This document shows, one piece after another, positions 1 through 5,164 of a DNA stretch of 5,164 bases. The translations under genes were made by a program, and so were the position numbers. The notes beneath the pieces are model-generated. The model was given only the letters and a program-made list of their open reading frames with translations. It made no database searches and had not been told where the DNA came from. Within the stretch, counting starts at the first letter, position 1. Every line of letters starts with the position of its first letter. The stretch is taken from contig CAJMJM010000120.1 in assembly GCA_905213725.1 (NCBI GenBank), positions 1 through 5,164 of the forward strand. The letters run 5' to 3'. Origin of the DNA: Collinsella aerofaciens (GTDB taxonomy: Bacteria; Actinomycetota; Coriobacteriia; Coriobacteriales; Coriobacteriaceae).

Positions 1-249
1 AATCCCTTTAGCTGGGTGGTTGATGGTCGCGACTTCGTGTGCTGTGAGCGCCTGTCCGCCGGTGCTCGATACGTTGATGGCTCCATTCGCGAGATGCTGC
101 TTGCGGTGTCGCCTAGCGAGCGCGAGCGTTTTGTAGATGCGTTGTTCTCCGTGCTTGAGGCTACGGGTGCTGAGCGGTTTGCGGATATCGCTGGGAATCT
201 GCGCGAGAGCCTGCCCGTGATGCTCCAGGCTGCGCAAGGCTTTGACTAG
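1..249 (+). CDS. C-terminal part of an Mbeg1-like (DUF2974) protein, partial and probably truncated
   Basis: The reading frame is open from the first base (N-P-F-S-W-V-V-D-G...) to a TAG at 247-249, so the gene starts outside the window. The visible 82 residues show the pattern I associate with the end of Mbeg1-like / DUF2974 proteins, which carry an alpha/beta-hydrolase (lipase-like) fold in their N-terminal part. That pattern is an NPFSW...DGRDF segment followed by a helical tail with a motif like ERERFVDALFSVLEATGA. None of the catalytic residues are in view, so the substrate and activity cannot be judged. The frame does not end naturally at this TAG: it continues in family-like sequence to 393 (see the next entry), so the product is probably short by about 47 residues. 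The family call rests on remembered family appearance and is moderate. That this is a genuine coding frame is more certain. Confidence 0.6.
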   Translation, partial: NPFSWVVDGRDFVCCERLSAGARYVDGSIREMLLAVSPSERERFVDALFSVLEATGAERFADIAGNLRESLPVMLQAAQGFD

Positions 250-393
250 GATACGCGAGGCTTTGTCTCGCAGACCATCGCGGCAATCCTAAAATGCGCG
301 CTGCTGCCCAAACGACCCCAGATCGACATGCCCGCAGCCGGTAAGAGTTTGGCAGAACAACTCGAGGCGTGGCAGTCCGAGCTCCTGCGCTAG
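250..393 (+). pseudogene. In-frame continuation of the Mbeg1-like gene behind a premature TAG
   Basis: Directly after the TAG at 247-249 the same frame stays open for 47 codons (D-T-R-G-F-V-S-Q-T-I-A-A-I-L...AEQLEAWQSELLR) and ends at a second TAG at 391-393. The sequence before and after the first stop joins smoothly (QAAQGFD / DTRGFVSQT) and looks like one helical C-terminal tail. Related proteins have an acidic or proline residue near this junction, so a GAG (Glu) to TAG change is a simple explanation. There is no start codon with a ribosome binding site that would make this piece a gene of its own. It is therefore best read as the tail of a gene that has recently acquired a nonsense mutation, or as a readthrough extension. 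A sequencing error is also possible. Confidence 0.5.
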
Positions 394-460
394 TCATTGG
401 TGCAAAGCAACCTGTCCCCGATGCGCCAATCTTCGATGCGCTTGGGGCGGGTTCGACCGC

Positions 461-466
461 TATACT
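461..466 (+). promoter_or_regulatory. Probable sigma-A type -10 element (TATACT) for the NdpA-family gene
   Basis: TATACT at 461-466 differs from the TATAAT consensus at one position and lies 38 nt before the likely start codon at 505. That gives a leader of about 30 nt. No good -35 hexamer stands at 17 bp: TTGGGG at 442-447 is only 13 bp away. An 8-bp direct repeat, CGATGCGC at 419-426 and 434-441, lies just upstream and could be a regulator site. That last point is speculation. Confidence 0.5.
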
Positions 467-504
467 GATTCGTGCTCAATTCGATCTAGAACGGAATGCC
501 GTAT

Positions 505-1509
505 ATGAAAATCAATCACGCGATTCTGCATATCCTGGACTTTGACTCTGCCGTCAACGTCATGAGCCAGCGCGAGCTCGATATCGAGAGCCGTACCGTG
601 CGTAATTTCGTAACCACGCACCTGCGGCGCGCTCGTACCTCGGCTGATAACAAGCGTGCCACGTTTGCCGAGAACTCCGCATTCGGCGGCGAGCTCAAGG
701 GCTATTTCTTTGGCGAGCGCGAGTTCGTGGACCTGTCGCAGCAGATTGCGGAGTTTATCTCCTCCGAGCTCACCAAAGCCGAGAAAGCCGAGTCTACCGA
801 TGTGCTCGTGGCTGATTTTGACGACGATGAGGATGCCCGCTGGTTTGCCGTGATGCTGCTGGGCTCCAAGCAGGCTTTTATGCACGAGGTGGGCCGCGAG
901 GAGGGGGAGGTGCGCAACGACATCGCGCGCCACTACGCTATTCTGCCAAACCCCTCGCAAAAGGTTCCAAGCTATGCCATCGTGCGTGCGAGCACCATGG
1001 AGATCGGCTACGTGGACAAGAAGCGCAAGATTGCCGGCGAGGACCGTATGCTTATCCCCGAGGGCCTGCTGCAGTGCGACACGGGCGTATCGGGCAAGGA
1101 GGTCATCGACACCGTGACGCGTGTGGTCGAGGAAGTCGCCGAGGAGCACGGTGCCAATACGGCCGTGGCGCTCGCCAAGGTTAAGGCTGCCGTTGCCGAG
1201 AAAGTCGAGGATGACGAGGAGCTGCCGCCTTGGGATATCGTCGATGAGGTCTTTGAGGACGAACCGGTTATCAAGGAGAGCGTGCGCGCGGCACTGACCG
1301 AGGAGAAGGTTCCTGAGCGTGTGCCCGTGGAGCGCAAGCAGGTCGAACGCGCGGCGGTGCGCAATCATAAGATTCGTACCGACACGGGCATCGAGATCAG
1401 CTTCCCGGCCGAGATGGGTTCGAACTCCGAGTACATCGAGTTTGTCAACGAGCCCAACGGCCTCATCTCCATCGAGCTCAAGAACATCGGGTCAATTGAG
1501 AATCGATAA
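505..1509 (+). CDS. Nucleoid-associated protein, NdpA/YejK (NA37) family
   Basis: The product resembles the 37-kDa nucleoid-associated protein family (E. coli YejK/NdpA, Pfam NA37). These are cytoplasmic proteins found with bacterial DNA, and their exact role is poorly known. The 334-residue length suits the family. The N-terminus (MKINHAILHILDFDS, then a SQRELDI segment) and the C-terminus (KIRTDTGIEISFPAEM, then EYIEFVNEPNGLISIELKNI) are the family's typical conserved ends. The middle, about residues 210-290, is very rich in Glu, Asp, Lys and Val, with few conserved features. I see no membrane segment or signal peptide. The frame could also begin at ATG 496, but that leaves no room for a ribosome binding site. 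ATG 505 has GGA at 493-495 with 9 nt spacing, and its MKI start matches relatives, so I chose it. The gene has its own promoter and a strong terminator and appears to be monocistronic. It converges on the lysine operon. Confidence 0.85.
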   Translation: MKINHAILHILDFDSAVNVMSQRELDIESRTVRNFVTTHLRRARTSADNKRATFAENSAFGGELKGYFFGEREFVDLSQQIAEFISSELTKAEKAESTDVLVADFDDDEDARWFAVMLLGSKQAFMHEVGREEGEVRNDIARHYAILPNPSQKVPSYAIVRASTMEIGYVDKKRKIAGEDRMLIPEGLLQCDTGVSGKEVIDTVTRVVEEVAEEHGANTAVALAKVKAAVAEKVEDDEELPPWDIVDEVFEDEPVIKESVRAALTEEKVPERVPVERKQVERAAVRNHKIRTDTGIEISFPAEMGSNSEYIEFVNEPNGLISIELKNIGSIENR

Positions 1510-1534
1510 ACTGCGCTTGGACGCTGCAAAAAAT

Positions 1535-1569
1535 AAAGGCCGAAGCCTTTTGGGACTTCGGCCTTTTTT
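1535..1569 (+). terminator. Strong intrinsic terminator, probably bidirectional
   Basis: GGCCGAAG at 1538-1545 pairs perfectly with CTTCGGCC at 1556-1563, and AAA 1535-1537 with TTT 1564-1566 extends the stem to 11 bp. The loop is 10 nt and a T6 run ends at 1569. It lies 25 nt past the NdpA-family stop codon. Read on the minus strand the same stem is followed by TTTATTTTTT, so it can also stop transcripts that run past dapH. Confidence 0.92.
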
Positions 1570-1621
1570 GTTTTCGTCTTGGTTGCTGACATTGCGCCGC
1601 AGGTTGAGCTCACGTCAGCGA

Positions 1622-1719
1622 AAATGCCCCTAGGCGAGCAAGGTGACGCGAAAGAGGAGGGAAGCGTACTTCGGTACACGACCGACGATTGAACGTCAGA
1701 TTGTCGCTTAGGGGCATTT
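1622..1719. repeat. 98-bp imperfect palindrome with 16-bp inverted ends (15/16)
   Basis: AAATGCCCCTAGGCGA at 1622-1637 is the inverted copy of TCGCTTAGGGGCATTT at 1704-1719, with one mismatch. The pairing goes on inwards: CAA 1639-1641 with TTG 1701-1703, and TGACG 1644-1648 with CGTCA 1694-1698. At the centre GTAC-TTCG-GTAC could form a short hairpin with a UUCG-type loop. The whole stretch can therefore fold as one long broken stem in RNA from either strand. It sits between two convergent genes and holds no credible gene. It could be a small non-autonomous (MITE-like) element, a dispersed intergenic repeat, or a structured 3' end of the dap operon transcript. Read on the minus strand the outer stem is followed by TTTT, which is compatible with weak terminator activity. 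Confidence 0.75.
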
Positions 1720-1732
1720 GCAGCGTCGAGCC

Positions 1733-1760
1733 GTTACGCGGTTTGGTAAAACCGCGTAAC
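1733..1760 (-). terminator. Perfect 12-bp hairpin right behind the dapH stop
   Basis: GTTACGCGGTTT at 1733-1744 and AAACCGCGTAAC at 1749-1760 are exact inverted copies around a 4-nt loop (GGTA on the plus strand). The stem begins 2 nt after the dapH stop codon. No T run follows it in the dapH direction, so it is not a textbook intrinsic terminator. It may protect the operon mRNA 3' end or slow RNA polymerase before the second terminator at 1569-1535. The structure is certain; the function is inferred. Confidence 0.6.
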
Positions 1761-1762
1761 TT

Positions 1763-2482
1763 CTACAGCTGGCGCAGACCTTCCTCGAGACCGGTCTTGC
1801 TGTTGGTCTTCTCGTCGCGCATCTTGATGACGCGGGCGGGGACACCGGCCACGACGGCACCGGCGGGGACGTCCTCGACGCACACGGCGCCGGCGGCAAC
1901 GACAGCGCCCTTGCCTACGTGCACGCCCTCCAGAACCACGGCGTTGGCGCCGATCATGACATCGTCCTCGATGATGACGGGCGTGGCGCTTGCGGGCTCC
2001 ACGACGCCCGCCAACACGGTGCCGGCGCCGATGTGGCAGTTCTTGCCCACGGTGGCGCGACCGCCCAGCACGGCGCCCATATCGATCATGGAACCCTCGC
2101 CGATAACGGAGCCGATGTTGATGATGGCGCCCATCATGATGACGGCACGGTCGCCGATCTCGACGCGGTCGCGGATGATCGCGCCCGGCTCGATGCGGGC
2201 GTTGATGCCCTTAAGGTCGAGCATGGGCACGGCGGAGTTGCGGCAATCGTTTTCAACGTCGTAGTAATCGATGGAATCGGCGTTGGCGTCCAGGATGGCC
2301 TTAAGCTCATCCCAGTCGCCAAAGACGGTCTTGCCACGACGACCGCCGTAGACATGTGCGTCGCCCCAGGCAACCTTCATGCCCGGCTTCTCGCGCACGT
2401 ACAGCTTGACGGGCGTCTTTTTGGGCGCGGTGGCGATGTAGTTGATAATCTCCTGTGCATCCATCTCGGCTGCGTTGCTCAT
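1763..2482 (-). CDS. dapH: 2,3,4,5-tetrahydropyridine-2,6-dicarboxylate N-acetyltransferase (DapH type)
   Basis: This cytoplasmic enzyme of DAP/lysine synthesis transfers acetyl from acetyl-CoA to tetrahydrodipicolinate, giving N-acetyl-2-amino-6-oxopimelate. At 239 residues it matches the Bacillus-type DapH length. Residues about 7-88 form the DapH N-terminal domain (EIINYIATAPKKTPVKLYV, and VENDCRNSAVPMLDLKGINA at the boundary). Residues about 92-215 form a left-handed beta helix of hexapeptide repeats (ARIEPGAIIRDRVEIGD, NIGSVIGEGSMIDMGAVLGG, ATVGKNCHIGAGTVLAG, VMIGANAVVLEG, VGKGAVVAAGAV). The end, DEKT...LRQL, is also typical. This layout separates it from the succinyl-transferring DapD of proteobacteria, although some databases label it dapD. 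The start at 2482 has a modest AAGAAGAG ribosome binding site 7 nt upstream. It is the last gene of the visible operon, 38 nt after dapB. Confidence 0.95.
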   Translation of the reverse strand: MSNAAEMDAQEIINYIATAPKKTPVKLYVREKPGMKVAWGDAHVYGGRRGKTVFGDWDELKAILDANADSIDYYDVENDCRNSAVPMLDLKGINARIEPGAIIRDRVEIGDRAVIMMGAIINIGSVIGEGSMIDMGAVLGGRATVGKNCHIGAGTVLAGVVEPASATPVIIEDDVMIGANAVVLEGVHVGKGAVVAAGAVCVEDVPAGAVVAGVPARVIKMRDEKTNSKTGLEEGLRQL

Positions 2483-2521
2483 AGGCTGTCTCTTCTTTGT
2501 GGGGGTATGGTTGTTTACTAG

Positions 2522-3262
2522 TTAGGCGTACATGTCCTGGTCGAAGGTGTAGAAGCCGGGGGCGCGGGTGATGAGCTTTTGGGCTGCTGCCAAGGCGCCG
2601 TTGACGAAGATCTGACGGCTCGTGGCGCGGTGGTTGAGCGTGACCTCCTCGTCCTGGCCAAAGAAGCTCACCTCGTGCACGCCGGCGACGGTGCCGCCGC
2701 GCAGCGAGTGCATACCGATTTCCTTGGGATCGCGTGCTCCGCACATGCCCTCGCGGCCATAGACGGGGTGGTAGCCTGCCTCGGGCTCGGCTTCGACGAC
2801 GGCGTCGAGCAGTAGCTTGGCAGTGCCGCTGGGGGCGTCGACCTTTTGGTTGTGGTGCGTCTCGACGATTTCGCAGTCAAAGCCGGGCAGCTCGCGTGTA
2901 GCCTGCGCTACCAGATGGCGCAGGGCTGCGATACCGATGGAGTAATTGCCCGAGTGCATAACGCGGGTGTTCTGGCCCAGCTCACGCAGGCGGTCCATCT
3001 GCTCGGGGGTGTAGCCTGTGGTGCCTGAGACCAACGCCGCGCCCGTGCGCTCGACATAGGCGACGACGGCATCGAAGGTTACGACGTTCGAGAAGTCGAT
3101 GATGACGTCGGCCGCCGGTGCGCTCTCGAGCTCGGACAAGTCGAAGCCGATCTGGGCGACGATGTCAAAAACGGGCTGCCCAGCGGCGTCGACAACGCCC
3201 TCGGCGGTAGTTCGGATGAGCGAGCCCATGCGGCCCGTTCCCATAATGACGGTCTTAATCAA
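2522..3262 (-). CDS. dapB: 4-hydroxy-tetrahydrodipicolinate reductase
   Basis: DapB reduces 4-hydroxy-tetrahydrodipicolinate to tetrahydrodipicolinate with NAD(P)H, the second committed step of DAP/lysine synthesis. The 246-residue product has the nucleotide-binding loop GTGRMG at residues 8-13, IDFS at 55-58 and SGTTGY at 79-84. The catalytic and substrate segment ETHHNQKVDAPSGTA (134-148) includes the His pair and Lys140. HSLRGGTVAGVHEVSFFG lies at 185-202 and a GFYTFDQDM tail closes the protein. The start is a TTG at 3262-3260. The next in-frame ATG (Met7) would remove the first beta strand just ahead of the cofactor loop, and AAGGGAG at 3278-3272, 9 nt away, supports the TTG. The start overlaps the dapA stop by 8 nt, which suggests translational coupling. 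DapB normally acts as a tetramer in the cytoplasm. Confidence 0.95.
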   Translation of the reverse strand: MIKTVIMGTGRMGSLIRTTAEGVVDAAGQPVFDIVAQIGFDLSELESAPAADVIIDFSNVVTFDAVVAYVERTGAALVSGTTGYTPEQMDRLRELGQNTRVMHSGNYSIGIAALRHLVAQATRELPGFDCEIVETHHNQKVDAPSGTAKLLLDAVVEAEPEAGYHPVYGREGMCGARDPKEIGMHSLRGGTVAGVHEVSFFGQDEEVTLNHRATSRQIFVNGALAAAQKLITRAPGFYTFDQDMYA

Positions 3263-4145
3263 GCAGACCAGCTCCCTTCAGAGCATCGGTAAGTGCGGCT
3301 CGCGTGTCGTCTGCCATGGGGCACAGCGGCATACGGTAGTTTGCCTCGATCATGCCCATCTGGGCGAGCGCTTCCTTGACGGGGATGGGGTTGACCTCGC
3401 TAAAGAGGGCGTTGATGAGCGGCTGGCCGGCAATCTGGATATCGCGGGCGCGCGCTACGTCGCCGTCCAGATAAGCGCGGCACATGTCGTGTACGAGCTG
3501 CGGCTGCACGTCGGCCCACACGCTGATGGTGCCCGAAGCGCCCAGGCTCATGAGCGGCACTGTGAGTGCATCCTCGCCCGAGTACATGCGGAAGTCATCG
3601 GACAGCAGGTGGGCGATCTTGGCCGCGTAGGCGACGTTGCCCGAGGCCTCCTTGATGCCCATGATGTTGGGGTGCGCGGCTAGGCGCTCTACGTTGCGCT
3701 CGCTGATACCGCAGCCGCAGCGGCCGGGGATGTTGTACAGGATGCAGGGGATGTCAACGGCATCGGCGACGGTCTTAAAGTGCTGATAGATACCCTCTTC
3801 GTTGGACTTGTTGTAGTAGGGGGTAATGAGCAGCAGGCCGTCGGCTCCCAAGCCCTGGTAAGTAAGCGACTTGGTGAGCATGGTCTGCGTGGAGTTGGAG
3901 CCCGAGCCGGCGATGACGGGGACGAGTCCTGCAACATGCTTGACCACGGCGGCGACGACGGAGTTGTCCTCGTCATCGGTCATCGTGGCGCTCTCGCCGG
4001 TGGTGCCCAGGGTGAGAATGGCGTCGGTGCCATTTTGCAAGTGGAAATCGATAAGGCGCTCGAGCGCGTCAAAGTCGACACTGCCGTCCTTTTTAAACGG
4101 CGTAACCAGGGCGACGATTGAGCCCTCGAGGTTGCGGATGTCCAT
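3255..4145 (-). CDS. dapA: 4-hydroxy-tetrahydrodipicolinate synthase (also the C-terminal part of the LysA-DapA frame)
   Basis: DapA condenses pyruvate with aspartate-4-semialdehyde to give 4-hydroxy-tetrahydrodipicolinate, the entry step to DAP and lysine. The 296-residue length from this ATG is normal for the family. A TIM-barrel pattern is clear. GTTGES is at 47-52 with the catalytic Thr. PYY lies at 109-111 with the Tyr of the relay. LYNIPGR at 136-142 holds the catalytic Tyr137 and substrate-binding Arg142. GIKEASGN at 163-170 has the Schiff-base Lys165. SGED is at 189-192, GASGTISV at 202-209 and FSEVNPIPVKEAL at 248-260. The segment after PGR reads CGCG rather than the usual TG. AAGGAG at 4157-4152 lies 6 nt before the ATG, an excellent ribosome binding site inside the end of the lysA frame, so separate translation is likely. 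Downstream, dapB overlaps its stop codon by 8 nt. Confidence 0.93.
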   Translation of the reverse strand: MDIRNLEGSIVALVTPFKKDGSVDFDALERLIDFHLQNGTDAILTLGTTGESATMTDDEDNSVVAAVVKHVAGLVPVIAGSGSNSTQTMLTKSLTYQGLGADGLLLITPYYNKSNEEGIYQHFKTVADAVDIPCILYNIPGRCGCGISERNVERLAAHPNIMGIKEASGNVAYAAKIAHLLSDDFRMYSGEDALTVPLMSLGASGTISVWADVQPQLVHDMCRAYLDGDVARARDIQIAGQPLINALFSEVNPIPVKEALAQMGMIEANYRMPLCPMADDTRAALTDALKGAGLLD

Positions 4146-5164
4146 GTTCTTCTCCTTCGCCTCCGCGATCTGGATGCGTTTGTTCCATTGAGCTGCGACT
4201 GCCAGGCGCTCGTCTTCGGCGCGACGGCGGGCACTTTCGGCGCGCGACTTGGCCAGCAGCTCTCGGCCGCACGGCAGCACGTCGAGCGTGGCAAAGTAAT
4301 CGCCCGGGCGCTCGGCGCGGCGGATGAGGTTGGCCGCGCCATCGGGGCGCAGCAGGACCTCGGCCGAGCGCAGCCGTCCGTTGTAGTTGTAGCCCATGGA
4401 GTAGCCATGCGCACCGGTATCGTGGATTACAAGCAGGTCACCCATGTCGATATGCGGCAGCTTGCGATCGATAGCAAACTTGTCGTTGTTCTCGCATAGG
4501 TTGCCCGTGATGTCATAGGTGTTCGTGACGGGCGCCGTGGCCTTGTCGGCGCCGCCCGGCTGACCCATCACCGTAATGTGGTGGTAGGCGCCATACATGG
4601 CAGGGCGAATCAAATCGACGGCGCTTGCATCGACACCGATATAGTCCTTGTAGATCTGCTTCTCGTGGATAGCCTTGGTGACCAGACAGCCGTAGGGGCC
4701 CATCATAAAGCGGCCCATCTCAGTGCAGATGGCCACATCGCCCATGCCGGCGGGAACCAGGATCTCGTCGTATGCCGCGTGTACTCCCTCGCCGATGGCG
4801 CGAATGGCGTTGGCCTGCTGCTCGGGCAGGTAGGGGATGCCGACGCCGCCGGACAGATTGATGAAGGCGACGTGTGCGCCGGTCTCGCGCTCCAGGCGTA
4901 CGGCAAGCTCAAAGAGGATACGCGCGAGCTCGGGGTAGTAGTCGTTGGTGACGGTGTTGCTGGCAAGGAATGCGTGGATGCCAAAGTCCTCGGCGCCCTT
5001 GGCGTTGAGCATGCGGAAGGCCTCGAAGAGCTGCTCGGTGGTCATGCCATATTTGGAGTCGCCTGGGTTGTCCATGATGCCGTTGGAGAGCTGGAACAGG
5101 CCGCCTGGATTAAAGCGGCAGCCGACCGATTTGGGGATGGGTCCCGCAACACGCTCAAAGAACT
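3255..5164 (-). CDS. lysA: Diaminopimelate decarboxylase (C-terminal part) joined in frame to dihydrodipicolinate synthase
   Basis: The frame enters from beyond the right edge and runs for 636 codons. The first part is LysA, a PLP enzyme that decarboxylates meso-DAP to lysine. Counting residues from the Met at 5075, it shows MDNPGDSKYGMT (preceded by RFNPGG), GIHAFLASNT (32-41), the PLP phosphate loop NLSGGVGIPY (73-82), CTEMGRFMMGPYG (117-129), CENNDKFAIDR (194-204) and GAHGYSMGYNYNGRLRSAEV (221-240). These fit the Bacteroides/Clostridium-type LysA clade. The PLP lysine lies outside the window. LysA similarity fades near YFATLD (260-265). A charged, Ala/Arg/Glu-rich, probably helical stretch of about 45 residues follows and leads straight into the DapA start at Met311, with no stop codon between. 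Either this is a true bifunctional fusion or the LysA stop was lost. The internal dapA ribosome binding site remains, so free DapA can also be made. Confidence 0.88.
   Translation of the reverse strand, partial: FFERVAGPIPKSVGCRFNPGGLFQLSNGIMDNPGDSKYGMTTEQLFEAFRMLNAKGAEDFGIHAFLASNTVTNDYYPELARILFELAVRLERETGAHVAFINLSGGVGIPYLPEQQANAIRAIGEGVHAAYDEILVPAGMGDVAICTEMGRFMMGPYGCLVTKAIHEKQIYKDYIGVDASAVDLIRPAMYGAYHHITVMGQPGGADKATAPVTNTYDITGNLCENNDKFAIDRKLPHIDMGDLLVIHDTGAHGYSMGYNYNGRLRSAEVLLRPDGAANLIRRAERPGDYFATLDVLPCGRELLAKSRAESARRRAEDERLAVAAQWNKRIQIAEAKEKNMDIRNLEGSIVALVTPFKKDGSVDFDALERLIDFHLQNGTDAILTLGTTGESATMTDDEDNSVVAAVVKHVAGLVPVIAGSGSNSTQTMLTKSLTYQGLGADGLLLITPYYNKSNEEGIYQHFKTVADAVDIPCILYNIPGRCGCGISERNVERLAAHPNIMGIKEASGNVAYAAKIAHLLSDDFRMYSGEDALTVPLMSLGASGTISVWADVQPQLVHDMCRAYLDGDVARARDIQIAGQPLINALFSEVNPIPVKEALAQMGMIEANYRMPLCPMADDTRAALTDALKGAGLLD
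3272..3278 (-). promoter_or_regulatory. Ribosome binding site that fixes the dapB TTG start
   Basis: AAGGGAG at 3278-3272 stands 9 nt before the TTG at 3262-3260, inside the last codons of dapA. It decides for the TTG start over the downstream ATG at 3244. Confidence 0.7.
4152..4157 (-). promoter_or_regulatory. Internal ribosome binding site for dapA (AAGGAG)
   Basis: AAGGAG at 4157-4152, followed by the 6-nt spacer AAGAAC and ATG at 4145-4143, is close to ideal. It lies within codons of the continuous LysA-DapA frame (..EAKEKN). This supports independent initiation of DapA even though no stop codon ends LysA. Confidence 0.8.

Noticed and set aside
460..1368. 302-codon open frame on the minus strand opposite the NdpA-family gene
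   Set aside because: It mirrors the codon pattern of the GC-rich plus-strand gene, resembles no family I know, and its start lies inside a strongly supported coding region.
1624..1692. 22-codon open frame (MPLGEQGDAKEEGSVLRYTTDD) inside the palindrome
   Set aside because: It has no ribosome binding site, its start lies in the inverted end, and the DNA is better explained by its palindromic structure. A second frame, from GTG 1643 to TAG 1708, is equally unsupported.
1570..1762. Possible insertion sequence remnant
   Set aside because: There is no transposase fragment and no clear target-site duplication beside the inverted ends, so only a non-autonomous repeat can be considered.
1919..2521. 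200-codon plus-strand open frame opposite dapH
   Set aside because: Its Asp/His/Gly-rich composition is the antisense image of the hexapeptide repeats of DapH, which is beyond doubt on the minus strand.
2483..2521. Possible promoter or attenuator between dapB and dapH
   Set aside because: The 39 bp around the junction holds only a ribosome binding site. I see no stable hairpin and no -10/-35 pair.
3255..5164. Lysine riboswitch for the dap operon
   Set aside because: The operon's 5' end lies beyond the right edge of the window, so no leader can be inspected.

Overview
The window looks like chromosomal DNA of a high-GC actinobacterium, most likely class Coriobacteriia, perhaps a Collinsella relative. 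That placement is an inference from GC-rich codon use, the Mbeg1-like protein remnant and the style of the DAP/lysine genes. No marker gene in the window fixes the taxon.

The left part is read on the plus strand. It opens with the C-terminal end of a gene that enters from outside (1-249). This resembles an Mbeg1-like (DUF2974) protein and is cut short by an in-frame TAG, behind which the same frame stays open to a second TAG at 391-393. A short intergenic region with a good -10 hexamer leads to a complete nucleoid-associated protein gene of the NdpA/YejK (37-kDa, NA37) family (505-1509). That gene ends at a strong hairpin-plus-T-run terminator that can also work from the other side.

The right part, on the minus strand, is a diaminopimelate/lysine operon transcribed towards the NdpA gene in the order lysA, dapA, dapB, dapH (5164 down to 1763). 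lysA (meso-DAP decarboxylase) enters from outside the window. It continues without a stop codon into dapA (4-hydroxy-tetrahydrodipicolinate synthase), giving a LysA-DapA open frame that still carries a strong internal ribosome binding site and ATG for dapA. dapB (dihydrodipicolinate reductase) overlaps the dapA stop by 8 nt and starts with TTG. dapH (tetrahydrodipicolinate N-acetyltransferase) follows after 38 nt. DapA makes 4-hydroxy-tetrahydrodipicolinate from pyruvate and aspartate semialdehyde. DapB reduces it to tetrahydrodipicolinate and DapH acetylates that, which points to the acetylase variant of the DAP pathway. LysA makes the last step to lysine. The aminotransferase, deacetylase and epimerase are not in this window.

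Between the two convergent units (1510-1762) there is no convincing gene, but there is dense secondary structure: the bidirectional terminator, a ~98-bp imperfect palindrome with 15/16 matching ends, and a perfect 12-bp hairpin 2 nt past the dapH stop. The palindrome and the LysA-DapA in-frame join are the most unusual points. I do not see a defence system, CRISPR array, insertion sequence, tRNA or rRNA. Most of the window is ordinary housekeeping metabolism.
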